A DNA stretch of 5,629 bases from Acidobacteriota bacterium (GTDB lineage: Bacteria > Acidobacteriota > UBA6911). Both the position numbers and the translations under genes were made by a program. The DNA lies in contig JAIRVC010000303.1 of assembly GCA_031254095.1 (NCBI GenBank), positions 1 to 5,629 of the forward strand, written 5' to 3'. The notes beneath the pieces are model-generated. The model was not told the origin of the DNA, did not search any database, and worked only from the letters and a program-made list of their open reading frames with translations. Position 1 is the first letter of the stretch; every line of letters begins with the position of its first letter. Shown here one piece after another: positions 1 to 5,629 of this stretch.

Positions 1-819
1 CTCTTTACTCCGGAAAACGGTAATGGAATCGAAACCGCCGTTATCAACGCCGATGACCCATACGGCAGGAGGCTTGCCGGCGAAATTAATATTCCCGTAA
101 CGACTTTCGGATTTCAGCCATCCGCGGATATTCACGTGAAGGACTGGCAAAGCCGTCTGGACGGAACCAATCTCACGCTCGGTACACCAAAGGGAGAAAT
201 CGTTTTTCATTCCCGGCTGGTCGGGCAAACGAACGCCTATAACATCATGGCGGCGGCGGGCGCGGCTCTCAGCCTGGGATTAACGGGAGAGCAAATCAAA
301 GCGGGCATTGAAGCGCTTTCAGGAGTTCCGGGCAGAATGGAGCGGGTGGACGGCGGACAGGATTTCCTGACGATCGTTGACTACGCCCACACGCCAGCTT
401 CGCTTGAAAATCTGCTGGAAACAATGAAGCGGATTCCGCACCGGAAACTGATTGCCGTTTTTGGCTGCGGCGGCGACCGCGACCGCGCAAAACGCCCGTT
501 AATGGGAGAAATCGCCGCGCGGCTCTGCGACACGGTGATAGTTACTTCCGACAACCCGCGTTCCGAAGATCCGGCGGCAATCATAAAGGAAATAGAATCC
601 GGACTTAAAAAAGGATCTGCGGATTATCAGATAAATCCCGACCGGCGTTCCGCGATCAGGGACGCGGTAAACATGGCAGGCAAAGACGACATCGTTGTTA
701 TCGCCGGAAAAGGGCATGAAACATATCAGATCATAGGCGGCGAAAAACTGCCTTTTGATGATCGCGAAGTCGCACTGGAACTGCTCACCGGCCGCCTTGC
801 GGCGGCTGGTGAGCAGTGA
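1..819 (+). CDS. murE: MurE, UDP-MurNAc-L-Ala-D-Glu:meso-DAP ligase (3' part, 5' end outside window)
   Basis: Cytoplasmic ATP-dependent ligase adding the third stem-peptide residue to UDP-MurNAc-L-Ala-D-Glu. The frame is open from the first base, so this is the C-terminal 272 residues of a protein usually near 490; the N-terminal UMP-binding domain and ATP P-loop lie upstream. A GTG at 136 is only an internal codon, because homology-like sequence (NADDP, residues 16-20) precedes it. Visible Mur-ligase motifs are GVPGRMERV (108-116), DYAHTP (127-132), GCGGDRDR (155-162) and, in the C-terminal domain, DNPR (184-187) with GKGHE (236-240). In characterised MurE enzymes the Arg of DNPR and the Glu of GKGHE contact meso-DAP, whereas Lys-adding enzymes lack DNPR, so meso-DAP is the inferred substrate. 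The last 12 codons form a hairpin, and the TGA stop lies in the first unit of a heptad-repeat tract. First gene of the visible operon, 60 bases before murF. Confidence 0.96.
   Translation, partial: LFTPENGNGIETAVINADDPYGRRLAGEINIPVTTFGFQPSADIHVKDWQSRLDGTNLTLGTPKGEIVFHSRLVGQTNAYNIMAAAGAALSLGLTGEQIKAGIEALSGVPGRMERVDGGQDFLTIVDYAHTPASLENLLETMKRIPHRKLIAVFGCGGDRDRAKRPLMGEIAARLCDTVIVTSDNPRSEDPAAIIKEIESGLKKGSADYQINPDRRSAIRDAVNMAGKDDIVVIAGKGHETYQIIGGEKLPFDDREVALELLTGRLAAAGEQ
781..816 (+). other. Strong 16-bp hairpin at the murE 3' end
   Basis: Bases 781-796 pair with 801-816 around the tetraloop TTGC (797-800). Fifteen pairs are Watson-Crick and one (790/807) is G-U; the outer arms are CTGCTCACC and GGTGAGCAG. 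It encodes the last residues of MurE (LLTGRLAAAGEQ) and directly abuts the stop codon. There is no T-run after it, so it does not look like a rho-independent terminator. It could attenuate transcription, protect the upstream mRNA from 3' exonucleases, or simply be the palindromic part of the adjoining repeat element. The structure is seen in the sequence; the role is unknown. Confidence 0.8.
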
Positions 820-844
820 TCAGTGGTTAGTGATCAGTGGTCAG
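814..844 (+). repeat. Heptad-repeat tract 1 (YAGTGRT units), murE/murF junction
   Basis: Four 7-base units, CAGTGAT, CAGTGGT, TAGTGAT and CAGTGGT, followed by a partial CAG. The first unit supplies the TGA stop of murE (817-819). The rest is untranslated spacer before murF. Bases 827-845 (TTAGTGATCAGTGGTCAGC) are an exact reverse-complement match to 3735-3753 at the murD/ftsW junction. The remaining spacer, 845-879, holds only a weak purine-rich GGGAAG (864-869) as a possible murF ribosome binding site. Confidence 0.85.
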
Positions 845-879
845 CATTCGGTAATTTAAGGCCGGGAAGCGTTGATTAA

Positions 880-2289
880 ATGACTGAATTGAGCGTTGGG
901 AAAATTGAATCCGCCGTAAAAGGAACCGTTTCGCGCGGCGAGCGCGGCGTCGTGTTTACAGGCGTTTCAATCGACTCGCGCACTATCGCGCCGGGAGAAT
1001 TATTTTTTGCCATACGCGGCCGGCACATGGACGGGCATAAGTTCATTGCCGCGGCGGCCGAACGCGGAGCGCCGGGCGCCGTCGTGTCCGGCGATTACGT
1101 TCCGCCCGGCGGATTGCCGGAAAATTTTGTTCTCATCGGCGTGAACGACACGCACGAAGCGCTCAAGGCGCTTGCTCGGTCAGTCAGGCTCGCGTGGAAT
1201 GGAAAGCTTGCGGCTGTAACCGGAAGCGTCGGAAAAACAACCACGCGGGAATTCGCGTACCAGTTGATTAAAACCCGGTTCCGGGCGTATCAGACGCCGG
1301 GAAACTACAACAATCTGTTCGGCCTGCCGCTGGCGCTTCTCGGACTCGGCAATGACCACGAAGTCGGGATTTTTGAAATGGGGATGAGCGCGGCGGGAGA
1401 AATCGCCGAAATGTGCCGCATCGCCCTGCCGGAAACAGGCATTCTGACAAACGTCGCTCCTGTACACCTTGAATTTTTCACGTCGCTCGAAGGGATTGCC
1501 GAAGCCAAGGGAGAACTGGTTGCGGGACTCTCTCCTGATGGAACCCTGATCTATAACGCGGACGATTCGCTTGTCCGCAAACTGGCAGGGCGCTTTGCCG
1601 GGAAAAAAATTTCATTCGGAAAATCGAAAGACGCGGATGTCCGCGCGGACAATATTGAAATTCACGGCATTGACGCGACCCGCTTCCGGCTTTCATGCGG
1701 CGGCGCAACGTTCGGCGCGGCGCTGCCTTTTGCGGGGGAACATTACGTTCTGAACGCCCTGCCGGGCGTCGCCTTCGCTCTCAGCCTGGGCATGACAGCG
1801 GATGAAATCATCCCCGCGCTTGAACGCCTGCGGCAGGCGGAAATGCGCGGAAGGATATTGCGTTTCCGGGAAGGCTTCGCCGTTATCGACGATTCCTATA
1901 ACTCCAGCCCTCGCGCGCTTGAAAGCATGATCGAATTGCTGGCCGCCGTGCCGGGATTTACGCGCCGGATTCTGTTTGCGGGAGAGATGCTGGAATTGGG
2001 GCCTAAAGCGCCCCGGCTGCATTTCGAATGCGGAGAATTTGCCGCAAGGCGGGGCATAGACATGGTGATCGGAGTCGCGGGAAATGCCTCGGAAATCGTT
2101 CGCGGCGCGGCTGGCTGTGAAACCGGAAAAACAACAGCGCGGTTTTTTGAGACTTCAGAAGAAGCCGCGAAATTTGCCGTGGAAAACGTGCGCCCCGGCG
2201 ATCTGCTGCTGGTCAAAGGATCGCGCGGCGTACATATGGAGAAGGTTGCGGCTTTTATTAGTGGCCAGTGGCTAGTGGTTAGTGGCTAG
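880..2289 (+). CDS. murF: MurF, UDP-MurNAc-tripeptide:D-Ala-D-Ala ligase
   Basis: Cytoplasmic ligase adding D-Ala-D-Ala to UDP-MurNAc-tripeptide, the last soluble step before lipid I formation. It has 469 residues, close to the family norm of about 450-460. The ATP P-loop TGSVGKTTT spans 114-122 (Lys119), the nucleotide-loop motif TPGNYNN spans 139-145, and AKGE has Lys210 at the position equivalent to the carbamylated lysine of Mur ligases. DDSYNSSP (337-344) begins the C-terminal domain. The start is well fixed: an in-frame TAA ends immediately before the ATG. The GGGAAG at 864-869 is a modest ribosome binding site about 10 bases upstream. The final ten residues (ISGQWLVVSG, 460-469) and the TAG stop come from a heptad repeat and are unlikely to be part of the ancestral fold. 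murD follows after only three bases, so translational coupling is likely. mraY, usually the next gene, is absent. Confidence 0.97.
   Translation: MTELSVGKIESAVKGTVSRGERGVVFTGVSIDSRTIAPGELFFAIRGRHMDGHKFIAAAAERGAPGAVVSGDYVPPGGLPENFVLIGVNDTHEALKALARSVRLAWNGKLAAVTGSVGKTTTREFAYQLIKTRFRAYQTPGNYNNLFGLPLALLGLGNDHEVGIFEMGMSAAGEIAEMCRIALPETGILTNVAPVHLEFFTSLEGIAEAKGELVAGLSPDGTLIYNADDSLVRKLAGRFAGKKISFGKSKDADVRADNIEIHGIDATRFRLSCGGATFGAALPFAGEHYVLNALPGVAFALSLGMTADEIIPALERLRQAEMRGRILRFREGFAVIDDSYNSSPRALESMIELLAAVPGFTRRILFAGEMLELGPKAPRLHFECGEFAARRGIDMVIGVAGNASEIVRGAAGCETGKTTARFFETSEEAAKFAVENVRPGDLLLVKGSRGVHMEKVAAFISGQWLVVSG
2259..2289 (+). repeat. Heptad-repeat tract 2 (YAGTGGY units), inside the murF 3' end
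   Basis: Units are TAGTGGC (2259-2265), CAGTGGC (2266-2272), TAGTGGT (2273-2279) and TAGTGGC (2280-2286), then TAG. It belongs to the same degenerate 7-base family as the tract after murE, here without the GATC-containing variant. It is translated as the SGQWLVVSG tail of MurF, and its last TAG is the murF stop. It fills the exact place where mraY would normally sit, leaving only AAA before the murD ATG. Confidence 0.85.
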
Positions 2290-2292
2290 AAA

Positions 2293-3732
2293 ATGGAAAT
2301 GAATTATAAGGGGAAAACGGTACTGGTTGCGGGAGCGGGACGGAGCGGCATCGCCGCAGCCCGCTTTCTCCTTGGCCGCGGCGCGCGTGTCGTTCTCTCG
2401 GATTCCAAAACGCGCGAGGCGCTGGAACCCGCCGTTTCCGATCTGCTTGAATCGGCGGCGGATTCTTCCGGCGAACTGACGCTGGAGCTGGGCGGCAACA
2501 GGAGAGAGAGTTTCGCGGCGGCCGATCTTGTGGTTGTAAGTCCGGGAATGCCGCTGTCTTTGCCGTTCTTTGAAATCAGCCGCAAAGCGGGCATTCCGGT
2601 TATCGCGGAAATTGAACTGGCGTACCGCCACCTGAAAGGAAAGATCATCGGCATAACGGGATCAAACGGCAAAACCACGACGACGACGCTTACGGCGGAG
2701 CTTCTGACCGGCGCGGGCATTAAAGCGCGAGCGGCCGGAAACATTGGAACGCCGCTTATCCAGTTCGTTGACGGGTCAACGCCGGAGGATGTTTACGTAG
2801 TGGAACTTTCCAGTTTCCAGCTGGAGGCGATCGCGGCGTTTCGTCCTTTCGCCGCTACGCTGTTGAATCTGACGCCCGATCACATGGACAGGTACGATGG
2901 TTTTGAAGAATACGTTGCGGCCAAGGCGCGTATTTTCATGAATCAAGCGGCCGGCGATTTCGCGGTTTTAAACGCGGACGATCAGCAAACCGCGTCAATA
3001 ATTAATTCAGTCCGCGTCCGCCCGCTCTTTTTCAGCCGGACGGGAGAAATCCCGGCAGGCGTTTTTATCCGCAACCGCCGCGTAATTTTCCACAACGGGA
3101 AAAGCGAAAAAGAATTGTTTCCCGTCGATGCCGTCCGGATCAAGGGCGCGCACAACATGGAAAACGTTCTCGCGTCTTCGCTTCTGGCGCTCTGCGCCGG
3201 AGCGCCGCCGGAAAGCCTCGAAGCGGGCATACGGAAATTTAACGGCGTGGAGCATCGGCTTGAGCATGTCGCGTCAATCGGCGGCGTTTCGTATTTCAAC
3301 GATTCCAAGGCAACCAATGTCGATGCCGTAATCAAGGCGCTGGAAGCGTTTCCGGGAAGAATTCACCTGATTGCCGGCGGGCGCGACAAAGGCGGAGATT
3401 TCACCGTGCTGCGGCCGGTGGTCGGAGAACGGGTGACACAGCTGATTTTAATCGGCGAAGCCGCCGGAAAAATGCGCCGGGCGCTTTCCGGCGCGGCGGA
3501 TATACGCGAGGCCGCGTCCATGTCCGAAGCCGTCAAGGCCGGGCGGGCGGCGGCAAGGCCGGGCGATGTAGTACTGCTTGCGCCGGCCTGCGCAAGTTTC
3601 GACATGTTTGAAAATTTCGAGCACCGGGGGCGCGCCTTCAAAGACGCCGTCCTGGCTTTAAATGAAGATAATCAGCGGCAGCCGGCCGCCGATCACAAAA
3701 AAGGAGACTCATCAGCGGCCGCTGATCACTGA
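2293..3732 (+). CDS. murD: MurD, UDP-MurNAc-L-Ala:D-Glu ligase with repeat-derived C-terminal tail
   Basis: Cytoplasmic ligase adding D-Glu to UDP-MurNAc-L-Ala. An N-terminal Rossmann-like UDP-binding domain has VAGAGRSGIAAARFL near residues 11-25. The ATP P-loop GSNGKTTT has Lys127. DHMDRY (196-201) precedes AAKARIF with Lys211, the carbamylated-lysine position. NDSKATN (336-342), GGRDKGGDF (362-370) and APACASFDMF (430-439) are MurD-specific; by analogy with E. coli MurD, Thr341, Lys366 and Ser435 would contact D-Glu. The 479 residues exceed the usual 440-455. The excess is mostly residues 457-479 (starting NEDNQRQ, ending AAADH), a hydrophilic Ala/Asp/His-rich tail encoded by palindromes and a repeat, so probably a late extension. 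The ATG at 2293 is used; an in-frame ATG at 2299 is possible. No Shine-Dalgarno precedes either, since the upstream bases are repeat, so coupling to murF termination is likely. It lies in the same frame as murF, separated by TAG AAA. Confidence 0.96.
   Translation: MEMNYKGKTVLVAGAGRSGIAAARFLLGRGARVVLSDSKTREALEPAVSDLLESAADSSGELTLELGGNRRESFAAADLVVVSPGMPLSLPFFEISRKAGIPVIAEIELAYRHLKGKIIGITGSNGKTTTTTLTAELLTGAGIKARAAGNIGTPLIQFVDGSTPEDVYVVELSSFQLEAIAAFRPFAATLLNLTPDHMDRYDGFEEYVAAKARIFMNQAAGDFAVLNADDQQTASIINSVRVRPLFFSRTGEIPAGVFIRNRRVIFHNGKSEKELFPVDAVRIKGAHNMENVLASSLLALCAGAPPESLEAGIRKFNGVEHRLEHVASIGGVSYFNDSKATNVDAVIKALEAFPGRIHLIAGGRDKGGDFTVLRPVVGERVTQLILIGEAAGKMRRALSGAADIREAASMSEAVKAGRAAARPGDVVLLAPACASFDMFENFEHRGRAFKDAVLALNEDNQRQPAADHKKGDSSAAADH
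3671..3693 (+). repeat. Imperfect GC-rich inverted repeat in the murD 3' end
   Basis: ATCAGCGGC (3671-3679) pairs with 3685-3693 at 8 of 9 positions around a five-base loop; the mismatch is 3674/3690. It continues to GATCAC at 3691-3696. Its left arm is identical to the start of the perfect palindrome at 3711-3726, so it looks like a diverged, expanded copy of the same element. It shares CCGGCCGCC (3682-3690) with the murE hairpin (788-796). It is translated as part of the MurD tail. Confidence 0.6.
3701..3706 (+). promoter_or_regulatory. Shine-Dalgarno-like AAGGAG far from the ftsW start
   Basis: AAGGAG preceded by an A-run (3697-3700) is the best ribosome binding site in the window by eye, yet it lies inside the murD tail with 50 bases between its end and the ftsW ATG at 3757. 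No ATG, GTG or TTG opening a plausible protein sits at normal spacing after it. The intervening bases are almost entirely palindrome plus heptad repeat, which suggests this was the ftsW ribosome binding site before the repeat arose or inserted. RNA folding of the palindrome could shorten the effective distance; that is speculation. Confidence 0.45.
3711..3726 (+). repeat. Perfect 16-bp palindrome in the murD 3' end
   Basis: ATCAGCGGCCGCTGAT equals its own reverse complement. As RNA it could form a six-pair stem with a GGCC loop. It overlaps the first unit of the third heptad tract (from 3723) and lies between the AAGGAG site and ftsW. It is translated in the MurD tail as SSAAAD. Confidence 0.75.
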
Positions 3733-3753
3733 TCGCTGACCACTGATCACTAA
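3723..3753 (+). repeat. Heptad-repeat tract 3 (reverse orientation), murD/ftsW junction
   Basis: Units are TGATCAC (3723-3729), TGATCGC (3730-3736), TGACCAC (3737-3743) and TGATCAC (3744-3750), then TAA. On the minus strand this reads TAGTGAT CAGTGGT CAGCGAT CAGTGAT, the same family as the tract after murE but inverted. It supplies the TGA stop of murD (3730-3732) and a second in-frame TAA (3751-3753) three bases before the ftsW ATG. Bases 3735-3753 match the reverse complement of 827-845 exactly over 19 bases. Confidence 0.85.
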
Positions 3754-3756
3754 AAT

Positions 3757-4863
3757 ATGGCTTACAGACCCAGCAGCGACAAAATTCTGTTGTCAGTCGT
3801 AGGTTTTCTTACCGTCCTGGGCCTTTTAATGGTCTACAGCGCGTCGTCCGTTCACGCGGCCGACAAGCACGGAGATTCCTATTACTTCTTTCTGCGTCAA
3901 CTGAAATTCGCGGGGTTCGGATTCCTTGCCCTGCTGGGATTGATGCATATTGACTATCATTTTTTCCAGAAGCCAAAAGTGCTTTGCGCCATTATGGCTT
4001 TATCGGGAGCGGCGCTCATATTTGTCCTGACCCAGCCCGTTGTGAACGGCGCCCGCCGCTGGATTTTTATCAGCGGCGTTTCGATTCAGCCTTCCGAATT
4101 TGCCAAGATAGCGATTCTGATATTTATCGCATGGTTTCTGCAAACATACGGGAAGACGCTGAACCGGCTGGAACACATTGCCGCGATATGCCTCTGCATC
4201 GCGCTTTTCGCAGGGTTGGTCGGCGTTGAACCGGATCTTGGCCAGGCGTTTACCATCTGTTTTGTCGCCGCAATTTTGCTGGTAATGGCGGGACTATCGT
4301 GGCGCTACATCGCCGGCGCGATCATTGCCGCTATTCCGATGTTTTATCTTTTCGTATACAACGTCGATTACCGCTGGAAGCGTATCGGCGTATTTCTTAA
4401 TCCAGAAAGCGGTCAAGCCGACGCCGCGTTTCAAATCAACCAGTCGCTTATCGCGGTGGGAAGCGGCGGCCTTTTGGGCCTTGGGCCGGGCGACAGTAAA
4501 CAAAAACTTTTTTTCCTTCCGGAATCAAGCACTGATTTTATTTTCGCCATAATCTGCGAAGAATGGGGCTTCATAGGCGCGGTTCTGGTTGTCGCCGCGT
4601 TCCTGGTCTTTTTTTATCGCGGCATGAAAATAGCATCGAAATCGCAGGATAAATTTGGTTTTTATCTTGGAGCGGGAATAACTCTTATGGTCACGCTGCA
4701 GGGATTCATTAACATCACCATGGTACTTGGAATGATGCCGACAAAGGGAATCGCGCTGCCGTTTATAAGCCAGGGAGGCAGTTCGCTTTTAATGAATCTG
4801 GCGGCGACGGGCATTTTGCTGAACCTGTCGTATCAAAACAAACTTGTGGAAGCGGTCGAATAG
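3757..4863 (+). CDS. ftsW: FtsW, septal SEDS-family peptidoglycan polymerase
   Basis: Polytopic inner-membrane protein of the SEDS (FtsW/RodA/SpoVE) family, which polymerises lipid II into septal glycan with a class B penicillin-binding protein. It has 368 residues with about ten hydrophobic segments, the first near residues 5-27. Family motifs in order are NGARRWIFISGVSIQPSEFAK, EPDLGQA, NQSLIAVGSGGLLGLGPG, ESSTDFIFAIICEEWG and PFISQGGSSLLMN. Asp260 in STDFIFA corresponds to the conserved aspartate required for RodA and FtsW polymerase activity. The dcw context favours FtsW over RodA. In-frame TAA at 3751-3753 fixes the ATG at 3757 as the first usable start. No ribosome binding site lies at normal distance; the nearest good one, AAGGAG, is 50 bases upstream across the repeat. 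murG, usually next, is missing and murC follows after 15 bases. Confidence 0.96.
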   Translation: MAYRPSSDKILLSVVGFLTVLGLLMVYSASSVHAADKHGDSYYFFLRQLKFAGFGFLALLGLMHIDYHFFQKPKVLCAIMALSGAALIFVLTQPVVNGARRWIFISGVSIQPSEFAKIAILIFIAWFLQTYGKTLNRLEHIAAICLCIALFAGLVGVEPDLGQAFTICFVAAILLVMAGLSWRYIAGAIIAAIPMFYLFVYNVDYRWKRIGVFLNPESGQADAAFQINQSLIAVGSGGLLGLGPGDSKQKLFFLPESSTDFIFAIICEEWGFIGAVLVVAAFLVFFYRGMKIASKSQDKFGFYLGAGITLMVTLQGFINITMVLGMMPTKGIALPFISQGGSSLLMNLAATGILLNLSYQNKLVEAVE

Positions 4864-4868
4864 GCGTC

Positions 4869-4873
4869 GGGGA
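4869..4873 (+). promoter_or_regulatory. Ribosome binding site for murC
   Basis: GGGGA ends five bases before the ATG at 4879, in the 15-base gap after ftsW. It is purine-rich and plausibly placed, and it supports that ATG as the murC start. Confidence 0.5.
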
Positions 4874-4878
4874 AAAAT

Positions 4879-5629
4879 ATGTTTCGCGGAAACCATGAAC
4901 TTCATTTCACGGGAATAGGCGGCATCGGCATGAGCGGCATTGCCGAACTTCTGCTCAACCTTGGGTGCAGGGTTTCAGGATCGGATCTGAAACCGGGACC
5001 CGTTATCGACAGGCTCCGCGCGCTCGGAGGCGAAATCGACATCGGCCACAGCGCCGACCATGTTCGCAGCGCCGACGTCGTTATCATTTCATCGGCGGTG
5101 CGTCCGGACAATCCCGAAGTCGTCGAGGCCAGGCGGCGGCGGATACCCGTCATACCGCGCGCGGAAATGCTGGCTGAACTGATGCGGTTGAAATACGGCA
5201 TTGCCGTCGCCGGAGCGCACGGCAAGACCACAACGACATCCATGATCGCCACCGTCCTTGTCGGCGGCGGACTCGATCCGACCGCGGTCATCGGCGGCAG
5301 ATTGAACGCTTTTGGAAGCAACGCAAAACTGGGGCTGGGCGAGTTTCTGGTGGCCGAAGCGGACGAAAGCGACGGATCGTTTCTTAAACTGAGCCCGACG
5401 ATCGCGGTCATCACCAATATCGACCGCGAACACATGGATCACTATGCGGACATGGAAGAAATACGCTCCGCGTTTACGGATTTCGCGAACAAAATTCCTT
5501 TTTACGGCGCGGCCATAGTATGCCTCGACGATCCAAATGTGCAGACGATTCTTCCCCGCCTGGAAAGACGTATCGTCACCTTTGGATTCGACGAGCGGGC
5601 TGACGTATCCGCGTCGCATCTGGAGTTCA
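4879..5629 (+). CDS. murC: MurC, UDP-MurNAc:L-Ala ligase (5' part, 3' end outside window)
   Basis: Cytoplasmic ligase attaching L-Ala to UDP-MurNAc, the first amino-acid addition to the stem peptide. The frame is open to the window edge, giving 250 complete codons of a protein usually about 460 long. The N-terminal UDP-binding domain has [15 protein letters not shown] (11-25) and [14 protein letters not shown] (111-120, Lys116) is the MurC-type P-loop, with His where other Mur ligases have Ser-Asn. EADESDGSF (160-168) and [11 protein letters not shown] are characteristic of MurC and its relative Mpl. The dcw position and the complete, ordinary N-terminus favour MurC. The start at 4879 places the glycine-rich loop at the usual distance from the N-terminus and has GGGGA upstream. 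It directly follows ftsW where murG would normally intervene. It shows no repeat-derived sequence. The C-terminal amino-acid-binding domain is beyond the window. Confidence 0.95.
   Translation, partial: MFRGNHELHFTGIGGIGMSGIAELLLNLGCRVSGSDLKPGPVIDRLRALGGEIDIGHSADHVRSADVVIISSAVRPDNPEVVEARRRRIPVIPRAEMLAELMRLKYGIAVAGAHGKTTTTSMIATVLVGGGLDPTAVIGGRLNAFGSNAKLGLGEFLVAEADESDGSFLKLSPTIAVITNIDREHMDHYADMEEIRSAFTDFANKIPFYGAAIVCLDDPNVQTILPRLERRIVTFGFDERADVSASHLEF

Noticed and set aside
136..138. GTG as the start of a short independent gene
   Set aside because: MurE homology-like sequence continues upstream in the same frame to the window edge, so this is an internal valine codon.
814..844. CRISPR array or phage attachment site
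   Set aside because: The units are contiguous 7-mers without spacers, and there is no tRNA, integrase or cas gene nearby.
781..850. Rho-independent terminator after murE
   Set aside because: The stem is strong but no T-rich tract follows, and an operon gene begins 60 bases later.
1602..1612. A7 run in murF, and a T7 run in ftsW near 4508-4514, as programmed frameshift sites
   Set aside because: Both genes continue intact in frame through the runs with family motifs on each side, and no alternative product is apparent.
1638..1651. Palindrome TGTCCGCGCGGACA as an operator
   Set aside because: It sits deep inside murF coding sequence, and short GC palindromes arise by chance in such DNA.
296..3641. 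Numerous minus-strand and alternate-frame open frames of 60-146 codons
   Set aside because: They lie wholly inside murE, murF, murD or ftsW, have no family-like motifs, and are expected from GC-rich coding DNA.
4902..5619. Two long minus-strand open frames (about 177 codons each) opposite murC
   Set aside because: The + strand frame encodes clear MurC motifs throughout. The antisense translations are Arg/Ser/Pro-rich with no recognisable domain.

Overview
The window is a compact, single-strand piece of a bacterial dcw (division and cell wall) cluster. It reads murE (3' part), murF, murD, ftsW, murC (5' part), all on the + strand. The MurE fragment carries the DNPR motif of meso-diaminopimelate-adding ligases, so a Gram-negative-type peptidoglycan is likely. 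Base composition is moderately GC-rich. The MurF and FtsW sequences, plus the degenerate TAGTGAT/CAGTGGT-type tracts between genes (which give 'GQWLVVSG' protein tails), remind me most of Acidobacteriota. That placement is recollection and inference, not proven by anything in the window.

Layout: bases 1-819 encode the C-terminal 272 residues of MurE, ending in a strong hairpin and a first heptad-repeat tract (about 781-844). MurF follows at 880-2289; its last ten codons and its stop lie in a second heptad tract. MurD begins 3 bases later (2293-3732) and has a 23-residue low-complexity tail made from GC-rich palindromes and a third heptad tract in the opposite orientation. FtsW (3757-4863) follows that tract, and MurC begins 15 bases after FtsW (4879) and runs off the window. 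There is no non-coding stretch longer than 60 bases, no RNA gene, no CRISPR array, no transposase, and no convincing promoter or rho-independent terminator.

The gene products act in order in peptidoglycan precursor synthesis. MurC, MurD, MurE and MurF add L-Ala, D-Glu, meso-DAP and D-Ala-D-Ala to UDP-MurNAc, and FtsW polymerises lipid II at the septum. The two genes that make lipid I and lipid II, mraY (usually between murF and murD) and murG (usually between ftsW and murC), are absent from both expected positions.

I see no new enzyme system. The unusual content is the 7-bp-periodic repeat family at three consecutive gene junctions, where it supplies stop codons and protein tails and separates a good Shine-Dalgarno from the ftsW start, together with the missing mraY and murG.
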